A stretch of DNA of 64,000 nucleotides from Marinomonas sp. KMM3893 (GTDB taxonomy: Bacteria; Pseudomonadota; Gammaproteobacteria; Pseudomonadales; Marinomonadaceae). The stretch lies in the NCBI RefSeq assembly GCF_004352855.1, contig NZ_SJSC01000003.1:434001-498000 (forward strand), read 5' to 3'. The first letter of the stretch is position 1, and each line of letters starts with the position of its first letter. Positions 9,083 through 16,865 of this stretch are shown here, piece after piece. The position numbers and the translations under genes are program-made. The notes below the pieces were generated by a model that did not search any database, was not told the origin of the DNA, and was given only the letters and a program-made list of their open reading frames with translations.

Positions 9083-9576
9083 GAAGCAATCCTTTTAGAA
9101 GTGGCACGATAGTGCTCAAAGGCTTCGTACATACGGTAAAGGGAGAAAATACCCCATAAAATACCAGCAAGAGGAATAGTGATGTGTGTGACCAGTAAGT
9201 TGGCGTTCATCATGACGGAGTGTTGGATATAGCCAAACTTCGCATAATCGACGCCGTACCAAGCGAATAAAATTCCGAAGAGGCCGACGAGCAGATAAAC
9301 AATGGCCTGTTGAATAAACAGAATAAGCGGGTTGCTACTATCTGGAATGACTTGGACATCGAAATGCATATTGTCCCAGACGGCGATCACAGAGCCGATC
9401 ATCACGACCCAGACAAAAATAAAGGTGGCTAGCTCTTCGGTCCATAAATAGACAGGGATAATGCCGGTGTAGCGAGCGACAACTTGCATCACGACAGGAA
9501 TAACTAAGACGCCTACCAGTATGCCTAGTAGTACCCGCAGAATGTTACACAGCGATTCCAAAATGCGTTTAATCAT
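9079..9576 (-). CDS. TRAP transporter small permease (DctQ type)
   Basis: A four-TM small permease (165 residues from the chosen start MIKRILESL) that binds the large subunit and contributes to the transport scaffold. Typical features are LRVLLGILVGVLVIPVVMQVVAR and the WTEELATFIFVWVVMIGS segment with its conserved Glu. The start is chosen because GGAAG lies about 7 bases ahead of it. A more upstream in-frame ATG (9639) would add a 21-residue tail with no ribosome-binding site. It lies between the binding-protein and large-permease genes, overlapping the latter. Confidence 0.9.
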   Translation of the reverse strand: MIKRILESLCNILRVLLGILVGVLVIPVVMQVVARYTGIIPVYLWTEELATFIFVWVVMIGSVIAVWDNMHFDVQVIPDSSNPLILFIQQAIVYLLVGLFGILFAWYGVDYAKFGYIQHSVMMNANLLVTHITIPLAGILWGIFSLYRMYEAFEHYRATSKRIAS

Positions 9577-9670
9577 AAAAAATCTTCCAAGATAGAATGC
9601 GTGAATGAAAATACACTCTCCGTGAACGAGGTCGCGCACGGAGAGGGCAATGGCTTTTCAACGCAAGGTA

Positions 9671-10672
9671 TTATTTGTTACGGATGGCCGTTAGCAAATC
9701 CGTCGCGTTAAGGCTTGCGGCATACTTATCTTGAACAGGTTTGACCATTTCGAGTAATTTTTCACGATTGGCAAATTCAGACACCTTGATTTGGCCTGCG
9801 TCTGCCATTTGTTTCAACTTGATCGCATCTTCACGAGACTCAAGCTCACGCCCAAAAGCACCGGCTTCTTTGCCTGCTTTCATGATGGCCGCTTGAAGGT
9901 CTTTGGGTAATTTGCGGTAGCTTTTACCACTGAATACGATAGGGCGAACGGTAATAGAGTGGGCGGTTTTTGTTAGGTAAGGCGCCACTTCATAGAACTT
10001 TAAGTTCTGAATACTGGCGGCTTCGTTTTCAAGACCGTCTACCACACCAGTTTGAATGGCGTTGTACACTTCGTTGTAGGCAATCGCAGAAGGCGCTGCA
10101 CCAATCGCATTAAAGACTTGAGCTTGAATCGGTGCGCCCATTACGCGCATTTTGTGGCCTGCCAACTCATCCATATTGGCGATTTTTTCACTGGAGATTA
10201 AGTTACGTGTACCGCCGCCTGCGTAACCCACAATGACAATGTCGGCTTTCTCTGACAGTTCTTTTTCCAGCGGTTCTAGCACATTGCTCGACAGCACGGC
10301 ATTCCAATGGTCTAGATCACGGAAAAGAAACGGCATGTCCATAAGGGGGATAGAAGGCGCAAAACGTGCCATGTTGGATGGGGCTAAAATGGTGTAATCA
10401 ATTGCCACGCCTTGATTCAAGAAGGTGACATAATCTTTTTCCACGCCCAGCTCGCCATTCAGGCGTAAATCAAAGGTCACATCGCCGTTGTAATACTGGG
10501 TGACGAGTTCATCAAATTTCATCAAGGTTTTTGTGAATGCGTGCTGTTCATCGAACATGCTGGCGCCACGCAGAGTAGTGTCTGCACTTGCCGGTGTCGC
10601 TAATGCAGCGAAGGCGGCACCAATCAATGTAACTTTTGCGATTTGCTTTAGGTGTCTACGGAGTGTCATCAT
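9671..10672 (-). CDS. TRAP transporter substrate-binding protein (DctP type)
   Basis: A 333-residue periplasmic solute-binding protein. The signal peptide covers about 1-31 (basic MMTLRRHLKQ, hydrophobic core, cleavage after PASA). The mature part has the DctP pattern: a PFLFRDLDHWNAVL region, then KMRVMGAPIQAQVFNAIGAAP containing the conserved Arg that binds the ligand carboxylate, and the PEVYNAIQTG-like segment AYNEVYNAIQTGVVDGLEN. AGGA lies 8 bases before the first ATG. First gene of the operon. The ligand is probably an organic or sugar acid; given the isomerase and dehydrogenase downstream, an aldonate/uronate-like compound is plausible. Confidence 0.9.
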   Translation of the reverse strand: MMTLRRHLKQIAKVTLIGAAFAALATPASADTTLRGASMFDEQHAFTKTLMKFDELVTQYYNGDVTFDLRLNGELGVEKDYVTFLNQGVAIDYTILAPSNMARFAPSIPLMDMPFLFRDLDHWNAVLSSNVLEPLEKELSEKADIVIVGYAGGGTRNLISSEKIANMDELAGHKMRVMGAPIQAQVFNAIGAAPSAIAYNEVYNAIQTGVVDGLENEAASIQNLKFYEVAPYLTKTAHSITVRPIVFSGKSYRKLPKDLQAAIMKAGKEAGAFGRELESREDAIKLKQMADAGQIKVSEFANREKLLEMVKPVQDKYAASLNATDLLTAIRNK

Positions 10673-10714
10673 TTTTTTTATCCTTATTATATGATCTGAT
10701 CCAGAAAATCCTAT

Positions 10715-10725
10715 TTGTTATACAA
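10715..10725. promoter_or_regulatory. FadR/FCD-type GntR operator motif
   Basis: TTGTTATACAA matches the TNGTNNNACNA consensus of FadR-subfamily GntR repressors exactly (4-bp arms, 3-base spacer). It lies 43 bases upstream of the binding-protein start, where a repressor would block transcription of the TRAP operon. No GntR gene is present in the window, so the regulator would be encoded elsewhere. A short motif like this can occur by chance. Confidence 0.4.
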
Positions 10726-11054
10726 TAGTACTTAATGGGGTAAAGTCACTATATTTAAAAAAATCCACCTTGTCTATGCGTATTTTTTGCTCATTGTTTT
10801 CATTTCTTTGAGCTGTCTGGTTTTGCTCTAATCATGAAGCATGGATCGGTGAGCGTTTAATAAATAATCAGCTTGCTACTCTATAAAGTAGTTCGTTGGG
10901 GCGGATTATGAAAAAGAATGAGTGCAGATAATGACTTATAGGATGGATTTGATGGCAATGGGAGCCTATCCCACTCAGGGAGCATGTAATATTATGATGA
11001 AAACACAGACGCTACTCGAATGAGAAAACGCTCGAATTTAAAGAGAATAGAATT
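10726..11054. other. divergent intergenic region, TRAP operon / carboxypeptidase
   Basis: About 330 bases between divergent genes. Apart from the operator motif at its left edge I see only AT-rich DNA that must hold the two promoters; no hairpin or short gene stands out. Confidence 0.4.
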
Positions 11055-12536
11055 ATGTCAAAGTACGATCAGCTTAGTGCCCATTACCAAACCATTCATC
11101 ATTTTAACCACGCACAAGCGATGCTCGGTTGGGATGCCGCCGCCAACATGCCCGCTGGTGGCAATGACGCGCGCTCAAACGCCATGGCGGAACTGTCTGT
11201 CCATGTTCATCGATTATCTACCCAGCCACAATTGGAAGACTGGTTTGGTCAGGCCGAGCAAGAAGCATTAACCGGCGAACAGCAAGCCAGCCTTAGAGAA
11301 ATGAAGCGCCAATGGCAGCAAGCGACGGTCGTTCCTGAAGCCTTAGTGCAAGCACAATCCATGGCGGGCTCTAAATGCGAGCACGCTTGGCGCACTCAAC
11401 GACAAGAGAACGATTGGGCAGGCTTTGAGAAAAACTGGAAAGAAGTCGTTGCCTTGTCCCGCGAAGAAGCGCAAATACGAGGCGACGCCCTTGGTGTTAC
11501 CCCTTACGACGCCATGCTCGATAAGTTTGAACCAGGCACCAGTAGCGCCTCATTGGATGTGTTGTTTTCAGAAGTGAAACTCTGGCTTCCTGAGTTGATT
11601 GAAAAAGCCTTAGCCAAGCAGCGCTCTGAAACCATTATTATGCCAACAGGGCGTTTTTCGACTGCCTCGCAAAAAGCCCTTGGCTTAGAAGTCATGAAAC
11701 TGCTGCAATTTGATTTTACTCGTGGTCGCTTAGACGAAAGCGTGCACCCATTTTGTGGTGGCGTGCCATCGGATGTGCGCATTACCACGCGCTATGATGA
11801 AGAAGATTTCGTGCAAGCGCTAATGGGCATAGTGCACGAAACTGGCCACGCGCGGTACGAACAAGGCTTGCCAAACGCCTTTGCTGGCTTACCGGTAGGC
11901 GAGGCACGCTCCATGGGCATTCATGAATCCCAATCTTTATTCTTTGAAATGCAAATTGGCCGCAGCCAGCCGTTTATTTCTCATTTATCACGACTGTCAG
12001 CGGATGCCTTTAATGCGCATCAAGACCCAGTGTTTGCCGAAGAGAACCTACAGAAAATCTACACCCGAGTAGAGAAAGGCTTCATTCGAGTGGACGCCGA
12101 CGAACTCACCTATCCAGCTCACGTCATCCTACGTTACGAGATCGAACGAGACCTGATCAACGGCGTCATCGAACACACAGACGTGCCTGCATTGTGGGAC
12201 GAAAAAATGAAAGCGTCCCTTGGTCTCTCCACCAAAGACAACGACAAAAACGGCTGCATGCAAGACATCCACTGGACCGATGGCGCCTTCGGTTACTTCC
12301 CAAGTTACACCCTTGGCGCCATGTACGCCGCCCAATACAAAGCCACCATGACCAACACCGTTGACTTCGACGCCGCCATCCAAAGCGGCGACCTGAGCCC
12401 CATCTTCCAATGGCTCAGCGACAACATCTGGTCACAAGCCTCGCTGCACACCACGGATGAACTGGTCAAGCGCGCTACAGGCGAAACACTGAATGCCGCA
12501 CATTTTAGAAAACATCTAGAAGGACGCTACTTGTAA
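11055..12536 (+). CDS. M32 metallocarboxypeptidase
   Basis: A 493-residue cytosolic carboxypeptidase of family M32 (thermostable carboxypeptidase 1 / Taq type), which removes C-terminal residues from peptides, usually with Zn or Co. The zinc site HETGH is in IVHETGHARYEQGLP, and the downstream glutamate ligand motif is MGIHESQSLFFEMQIGRS. The family signatures DVRITTRYDEEDF and LTYPAHVILRYEIERDLI are also present. Length is normal. It is a single gene, transcribed away from the TRAP operon. Confidence 0.93.
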   Translation: MSKYDQLSAHYQTIHHFNHAQAMLGWDAAANMPAGGNDARSNAMAELSVHVHRLSTQPQLEDWFGQAEQEALTGEQQASLREMKRQWQQATVVPEALVQAQSMAGSKCEHAWRTQRQENDWAGFEKNWKEVVALSREEAQIRGDALGVTPYDAMLDKFEPGTSSASLDVLFSEVKLWLPELIEKALAKQRSETIIMPTGRFSTASQKALGLEVMKLLQFDFTRGRLDESVHPFCGGVPSDVRITTRYDEEDFVQALMGIVHETGHARYEQGLPNAFAGLPVGEARSMGIHESQSLFFEMQIGRSQPFISHLSRLSADAFNAHQDPVFAEENLQKIYTRVEKGFIRVDADELTYPAHVILRYEIERDLINGVIEHTDVPALWDEKMKASLGLSTKDNDKNGCMQDIHWTDGAFGYFPSYTLGAMYAAQYKATMTNTVDFDAAIQSGDLSPIFQWLSDNIWSQASLHTTDELVKRATGETLNAAHFRKHLEGRYL

Positions 12537-13245
12537 TGACTTAAAGGGGTTTTTCTTAGGTAAAAGAGGTGTTCAGACAGGATGTCAGATTTTACGATTT
12601 CAGTGGCGAAGAAGCATCTACCAGCTTCAGCGCCTTTTGGCTGAAATGAGTTATCACAATGTTTAAATTCGTGGGGATACCTCAGGATTTGACCCCGACG
12701 GGTAACGCCAAACTTGTCGAATACGATTTACTTGTGGGCTGGCCTTTAGGCCGGTAACTGGAGAATATCTAAAGCCAATCATCGGTTAAAGTCGAAACGA
12801 TCGGTGACGTTATGTACAGCTCAGGGTCGAACCCCTTTTTGCCCTACAGATCTTATTGTAGCCATAAACACAGCTTCAAAAAGGGCTTTGACCTGACCTC
12901 GACCGCACTGCTTGACCATCACCAGCAGCCCAACCAGCGTTTCTCTTCGGCACTTCTTCTTCACACCTGCCGCTGATCTCATCGAGAACATCGATTGAAC
13001 GTAGGTCAGTATGAACGGAGGAACGACGGGAATCTGGCAATGAAAGCAGCGCTTTCACATGGCCATGTTGCCGCAGCACTAGATGAATACCAATGTCTTC
13101 GTCTTTCTCTAGGCACTTGGAGCAAATCGCAAACCAGAGCCACAAACCAAAAAACGATAAAGCAGTCTGGTAATCTTGATCGACTCGCGTTACATTTTGT
13201 AAGCAAAGGAATGGAAGCAAAGTAACTAACGGATGGTTAAGCCTC
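12537..13245. other. non-coding stretch with unrecognised, possibly decayed sequence
   Basis: About 700 bases without a convincing gene. Open frames of 60-114 codons exist on both strands at 12876-13225 (for example a plus-strand frame containing MKAALSHGHVAAALDEYQ), but they overlap each other and have no good ribosome-binding site, and I recognise no family. The stretch may be the remains of a mobile element or of a gene interrupted long ago. It borders the cassette-like region. Confidence 0.3.
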
Positions 13246-13365
13246 TTATAACACCTTCTTTTTATTCCCTAGTTAAAAACTAAGTACGTAATGTGAAAGC
13301 TCGTTGAGCCAGTTTTTAATTTTGTGGCTAGCTTTATAAAATACTGAAAAATCAGGTGGTTATAG
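13246..13365 (+). repeat. putative attC-like dyad 1
   Basis: A long imperfect dyad: the left end TTATAACACC pairs with the right end GGTGGTTATA, and an inner pair GAGCCA/TGGCTA surrounds an AT-rich centre. Size (about 120 bp) and termini resemble Vibrio-type integron attC sites (VCR), which begin TTATAAC and end GTTA. It directly precedes an AT-rich plus-strand gene. Less clean than the sites at 14541 and 15664. Confidence 0.45.
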
Positions 13366-13430
13366 AGATGTTTTTTAAAAAGTGCAAACGAGCATTCCTA
13401 CTAATAAGATGTTAGCCATTAAGGGAAGCA

Positions 13431-14546
13431 ATGGAGTCTGGTCAAATTCACGCAATGTCGGAAGCATCAGTTGATGATGTTAGTTTTCTAATGGATCTCA
13501 AGAGTAATATGAGTGATGGTGAATTTTATAATTTAACTTTTAAAACTCTCCATCAATTCATAGAAAACGAAGAGATGGTCCATAAGTTATTAGATATGGC
13601 AACCCATACTTGGGAAATATCAGTAATTCTTGAAATGGAAAGTGAAATTTGGTTTTCCGAAGCGCTTTTATATTTATCAAAATCGTTCCGGGATTTGATG
13701 TTAAAAGATAAAGAGAAAGCAGTTTCAATTATCAACAATATTTATCCACGTATTCATGAGTCCTTAGCCTGTTGGCATGATGCATTTTTTCTACAAAACC
13801 ATGATGAAAGTGATAACCCACGTCATATTTCTAGAGCTTGCTTTAGAATGTTAGGTGATACGGTTGAAAGCGTACATGCTCCTCACATTGAATTTATTTA
13901 CAAAATGTTGGTAAACCTAGACAGTGTTCAAATTCATGGTAGACCTGAAAGTGTATCTTTTGGGAAAGAAATTTCAAATCTTATAGAAATCGAAGTGTTT
14001 GAAAAAATATATAAACATAATTTATTCGGTGTGAGTTTCAATCAATGGCGAAATATTGCCAGCCACTCTTCATATAGGTATGACTCAAAAGCCAAAGTCA
14101 TAATTTGCAATTATGGTAACAACAACTCTCAAACTATTAAGGTTACAGTTGATGAGTTGATTCAGTTAATGAATAAACTGAATCAACTGCAAGCATTGCA
14201 TAAAATAGCAGTGGATTTTTTTATTGTTGAATTCATGCATGAGGTAGATTTCAAGAGCATGACAAATGTTGAACTCAGCTTAGAAACAATAATTGGTCAA
14301 ATAGGTAACAATCTCGGGCTTCACGGCTATAAAATTTTGAGTGCTCAAAATGTTTTGGGTAATCTAATCTTTAAACTTGAAGACTCAAACTCCAACGGCT
14401 CTTCGGGCTTACGCAAAGTTTTCCCTATGCTGCACAACTACCTAGCGATGCTGTATCAAAAAGGAATGAGCCCCGTATTTGAGTTGTTTGACCTTAAAGG
14501 TAATAAATTAACCGAAGTTTATCTAGAGCGGAGAGTTAATGGCTAA
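13431..14546 (+). CDS. unknown protein with RNxxxH (HEPN-like) motif
   Basis: A 371-residue protein of unknown function, visibly more AT-rich than the flanking metabolic genes. Mostly alpha-helical in appearance, with no signal peptide or TM segment. The segment FNQWRNIASHSSYRYD contains R207-N208-x3-H212, the RNxxxH arrangement characteristic of HEPN-domain RNases, which are common in toxin and phage-defence proteins. The rest has no motif I recognise. The gene starts shortly after an attC-like dyad and ends inside the next, like a gene cassette. A HEPN assignment is inference from one motif. Its 5' leader is short and has no strong ribosome-binding site beyond AAGGGAAG. Confidence 0.6.
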   Translation: MESGQIHAMSEASVDDVSFLMDLKSNMSDGEFYNLTFKTLHQFIENEEMVHKLLDMATHTWEISVILEMESEIWFSEALLYLSKSFRDLMLKDKEKAVSIINNIYPRIHESLACWHDAFFLQNHDESDNPRHISRACFRMLGDTVESVHAPHIEFIYKMLVNLDSVQIHGRPESVSFGKEISNLIEIEVFEKIYKHNLFGVSFNQWRNIASHSSYRYDSKAKVIICNYGNNNSQTIKVTVDELIQLMNKLNQLQALHKIAVDFFIVEFMHEVDFKSMTNVELSLETIIGQIGNNLGLHGYKILSAQNVLGNLIFKLEDSNSNGSSGLRKVFPMLHNYLAMLYQKGMSPVFELFDLKGNKLTEVYLERRVNG

Positions 14547-14639
14547 CAAGTCACTCAAAAGGACAAATAACAGTTGGTTTTTTCTCCTTCGTCGCTTATT
14601 TTAATCAACTATTATTTACCTCTTAGTGATGCGTTATGG
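14541..14639 (+). repeat. attC-like integron recombination site 2
   Basis: A 99-bp imperfect dyad. The left arm GGCTAACAAGTCACTCAA pairs with the reverse complement of the right arm (TTAGTGATGCGTTATGGG): TAAC, then TCACT/AGTGA, then GTTA match in order. TAACAAG near the left and GCGTTATGG at the right are like Vibrio VCR ends. The left arm overlaps the stop codon of the preceding gene, and the next gene starts 23 bases after the site. Both are normal for gene cassettes. Confidence 0.6.
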
Positions 14640-14661
14640 GTTTTCTACCACAAGGAAAGTT

Positions 14662-15501
14662 ATGAGTGATTTTAGGTTTAAAATGGAAGGGCCAGCCTTC
14701 AACGAAGGTATCCCCTTGCCGGTGGCACTTTCTTCACTCCAAGAAGTACAGGCTATATTCGATAAGACGTATCTAGTACTCAATGGTAGCCATAAAATCA
14801 CCAAGAAAGACAGAGATTCGTTTTACTTAAAAACATTCAATATTAAGCACGGGTCTTTAGAGTCTGATCTTCAAATAATTTATGAGGCCGCTCAATATAC
14901 ATTGCCTGTAATTGCAGCTTATACACCAAAAGACGTTTGGGATCTTACGCAGCAGGGTTGGGATTTCTTAAAATTTATTTATGGTCTTGCTGCAAAAGGA
15001 GAAAAACCAATGTATGAAGCAAAAGATAATGCCACCATAAATGTTTTTCATGGTGATAACGTAAGGGTTTATAACGCACCAGTTGTAAAAATTGGGGAGC
15101 TTTCAGTAAACCATTGGCGCGCATTAAATCATAAGCTCAAAGAGGGTCATATTAATAATTATTCAATGGGAAACCCAGAAGACCCTGAAATAGAACTAAG
15201 CAGTGAATTTAAAAATATCTTTGATACGCCGACACATATCGATAAAACACCAGTAGAAGTGCCTTGTGATATATTTGATTTTAATAAACGTAGCAACGCT
15301 GGCAAGCTTACCGTAACCGGTGGCACAGAGATTTCTGAAGGTGATTATTCGTTTACTGTAGTTGGTGATCAGGATCGTATTGAATATATATCATTAATGG
15401 CAAAGCCTGAAATAAAGGCAGTTGTGTTAAAAGAAATGTCAATTGATCCGCTGGGCGAAACCAAGATCAAGAGGTTGCATATAATTGAAGTATACCCCTA
15501 A
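14662..15501 (+). CDS. unknown cassette-type protein
   Basis: A protein of 279 residues from the chosen start (MSDFRFKMEG), preferred because AAGGA lies 5 bases upstream; an in-frame ATG 12 codons earlier falls inside the attC-like dyad. I recognise no family with certainty. The N-terminal part (about 1-130) looks alpha/beta. A beta-rich segment follows around ATINVFHGDNVRVYNAPVV, and the C-terminal third looks like a small beta-barrel (GKLTVTGGTEISEGDYSFTVVGD). No catalytic motif, signal peptide or TM segment is visible. AT-rich, plus strand, between attC-like sites. Similar orphans occur in integron arrays and defence islands; no function is claimed. Confidence 0.65.
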   Translation: MSDFRFKMEGPAFNEGIPLPVALSSLQEVQAIFDKTYLVLNGSHKITKKDRDSFYLKTFNIKHGSLESDLQIIYEAAQYTLPVIAAYTPKDVWDLTQQGWDFLKFIYGLAAKGEKPMYEAKDNATINVFHGDNVRVYNAPVVKIGELSVNHWRALNHKLKEGHINNYSMGNPEDPEIELSSEFKNIFDTPTHIDKTPVEVPCDIFDFNKRSNAGKLTVTGGTEISEGDYSFTVVGDQDRIEYISLMAKPEIKAVVLKEMSIDPLGETKIKRLHIIEVYP

Positions 15502-15536
15502 AAAACACATCAAAAATCGCTATACTTAGTTCCTCT

Positions 15537-15562
15537 GGACGCACCTAATGACGCGTCTTTTA
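15537..15562 (+). terminator. weak terminator-like hairpin
   Basis: A short stem GACGC/GCGTC around a 10-base loop, followed by TTTTAT, 37 bases after the stop codon. It could end transcription of the unknown gene. The sequence just after it, GGGCGTTACA, resembles the right end of an attC site, so the hairpin may instead belong to a decayed attC. Confidence 0.4.
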
Positions 15563-15613
15563 TATGGGCGTTACATTTCTAAAGAGGGAGTAATCTAGAT
15601 TTAAGAGCCCATC

Positions 15614-15646
15614 CAAGACAGGCATACTTAAAACCCAATAAAAACA
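15614..15646 (+). repeat. RAYT-associated repeat copy R1
   Basis: Carries CAAGACAGGCATAC, then TTAAAACCCAATAAAAACA. The same core recurs at 16123, 16251, 16867, 21146, 21295 and 22352, and inverted at 23652-23790, all near the REP-associated transposase gene at 22466. This copy ends close to the attC-like site at 15664. Confidence 0.7.
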
Positions 15647-15663
15647 ACAACCAATCAGGACAG

Positions 15664-15735
15664 GATTAACAAGTGCAGTTTGTCGGACTGATTTTTCACT
15701 GCGCTACAAATCTTCCGAAAATGCAGGCGTTAAAT
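15664..15735 (+). repeat. attC-like integron recombination site 3 (best example)
   Basis: A 72-bp imperfect dyad. The left arm reads GATTAACAAGTGCAGTTTGTCGG and the reverse complement of the right arm reads ATTTAACGCCTGCATTTTCGG (both written here in parts): TTAAC, TGCA, TTT, CGGA and ATTT align in order. One unpaired base in one arm mimics the extrahelical base of attC. The right-hand core GTTAAAT fits GTTRRRY. The GFA-family gene starts 17 bases after the site. Confidence 0.7.
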
Positions 15736-15751
15736 ACCAGGAATACATCTC

Positions 15752-16108
15752 ATGATTGAAGCAAAGTGCCATTGTGGAAATATCACTCTTAGGTTTGAGA
15801 AACTACTTGAAACGATAACAAGCTGTAATTGTTCAAATTGTCATAGGATTGGTGCTTTGTGGGCATATTACACAGCCGATCAAGTAGAGATTACGCAGCA
15901 AGAACATTCAAAAGTCTACTTATGGGGCAATAAACGACGGTCATATCACGTTTGTCCAAATTGTGGCTGCACCACGCATTACACGCAAAAAAGAGATGAT
16001 GGTACAAATAGAGTTGCTATAAACACTCGTATGGCAGACCCCGAATTATATAAATCAGTGCGAGTTAAGCACTTTGATGGCGCTGAAAGTTTTAAGTTTA
16101 TTGATTAG
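15752..16108 (+). CDS. GFA family (glutathione-dependent formaldehyde-activating-like) protein
   Basis: A 118-residue zinc-binding protein of the GFA/CENP-V/Mss4-like fold. Zinc ligands are visible as CHCG near the N-terminus (residues 7-10), CNCSNC (about 25-30) and CPNCGC (about 70-75). Most members have no proven enzyme activity despite the name. GFA genes are frequent cargo of chromosomal integrons, which fits the attC-like site just upstream, the short leader and the plus-strand orientation shared with its neighbours. Length is normal for the family. Confidence 0.85.
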   Translation: MIEAKCHCGNITLRFEKLLETITSCNCSNCHRIGALWAYYTADQVEITQQEHSKVYLWGNKRRSYHVCPNCGCTTHYTQKRDDGTNRVAINTRMADPELYKSVRVKHFDGAESFKFID

Positions 16109-16120
16109 CCTTCGCCTCCT

Positions 16121-16161
16121 AACCAAGACAGACATACATAAAAAGCCAGTAAATACGGTAC
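16121..16161 (+). repeat. RAYT-associated repeat copy R2
   Basis: CCAAGACAGACATAC followed by AAAAAGCCAGTAAATACGG, almost the same as the copy upstream of the transposase gene (R7 at 22352, AAAAAGCCAGTAACCACGG and then TACTT in both). It starts 12 bases after the GFA stop codon and is preceded by CCTAAC. Confidence 0.75.
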
Positions 16162-16248
16162 TTTAGATCTCTGATAGCTTGGTTTTTGTATCATATTTAT
16201 ACCTAGTTATTTACTCCTCAGAATTAGATTGTGTCATAGACAAATCTA

Positions 16249-16285
16249 ACTAAGACAGACACACATAAAATCCTATAAATAAAAT
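16249..16285 (+). repeat. RAYT-associated repeat copy R3
   Basis: CTAACTAAGACAGACACAC followed by ATAAAATCCTATAAATAAAA. A diverged member of the same family, about 130 bases after R2 in the same orientation. Together R2 and R3 fill most of the gap between the GFA gene and the next one (16109-16400), where I see no other feature. Confidence 0.65.
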
Positions 16286-16400
16286 GGCATAGAGTACTTC
16301 GGTTTTTACTAGCTTTAGGGCCAGTGATTTATAACTATGCTAAAAAGAATATAATACCGTGCATGTGTACTACTTAAGTTTTAACGTCTAAAGGAATAAC

Positions 16401-16865
16401 ATGCCAAAACACGAAATAATTGAAGATTCTCTAAGGCAAATTTTTTCAGGGATAAGGCAGCTTAAAGAAGCTCTTCCAGCTAAAGAATTTACCATTGATG
16501 GTCGTTTAGTCGGGGATATTGGCGAGGCTATAGTTCAGCGTGACTACGACATAACCTTGTATGAATATTTAGCCAAGGATTATGACGGAGAAACATCGGA
16601 TGGTAGAAAAGTACAGATCAAAGCAACATTCAAAGAATCCCTCACTTTTAAAAAGGTCCCTGATTACTATCTTGGCATTAAAATTCACGAAGATGGATCG
16701 TATGAAGAAATTTTTAATGGCCCCGGTAGTGTAATTGCGTCTGAGTATTCTCACCGCAAAGGGTTTGGCGAAACCCTTTTATCTTTCTCAAATAAAAAGC
16801 TCCATGAATTATCAAAAAATATATCTAATGAACATCGAATTAATAGACGAGATTTATCGACCTAA
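16401..16865 (+). CDS. hypothetical protein with PD-(D/E)XK-like core
   Basis: A 154-residue soluble protein. GDIGEAIVQRDYDITL (about 38-53), a short linker, then DGETSDGRKVQIKATF (about 62-77) matches the order of a restriction-endonuclease-like core: a helix with an acidic residue, an acidic residue at a strand end, then Q-x-K as in Mrr-type nucleases. This is consistent with proteins annotated DUF6998. Nuclease activity is inference only. AT-rich, plus strand, with a good ribosome-binding region (AAAGGAATAAC). A repeat copy begins at its stop codon. It lies in the cassette-like region beside other candidate defence genes. Confidence 0.6.
   Translation: MPKHEIIEDSLRQIFSGIRQLKEALPAKEFTIDGRLVGDIGEAIVQRDYDITLYEYLAKDYDGETSDGRKVQIKATFKESLTFKKVPDYYLGIKIHEDGSYEEIFNGPGSVIASEYSHRKGFGETLLSFSNKKLHELSKNISNEHRINRRDLST

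Noticed and set aside
12876..13225. Overlapping open frames of 66-114 codons on both strands
   Set aside because: They overlap each other, lack ribosome-binding sites and match no family I know; kept only as an unassigned, possibly decayed stretch.
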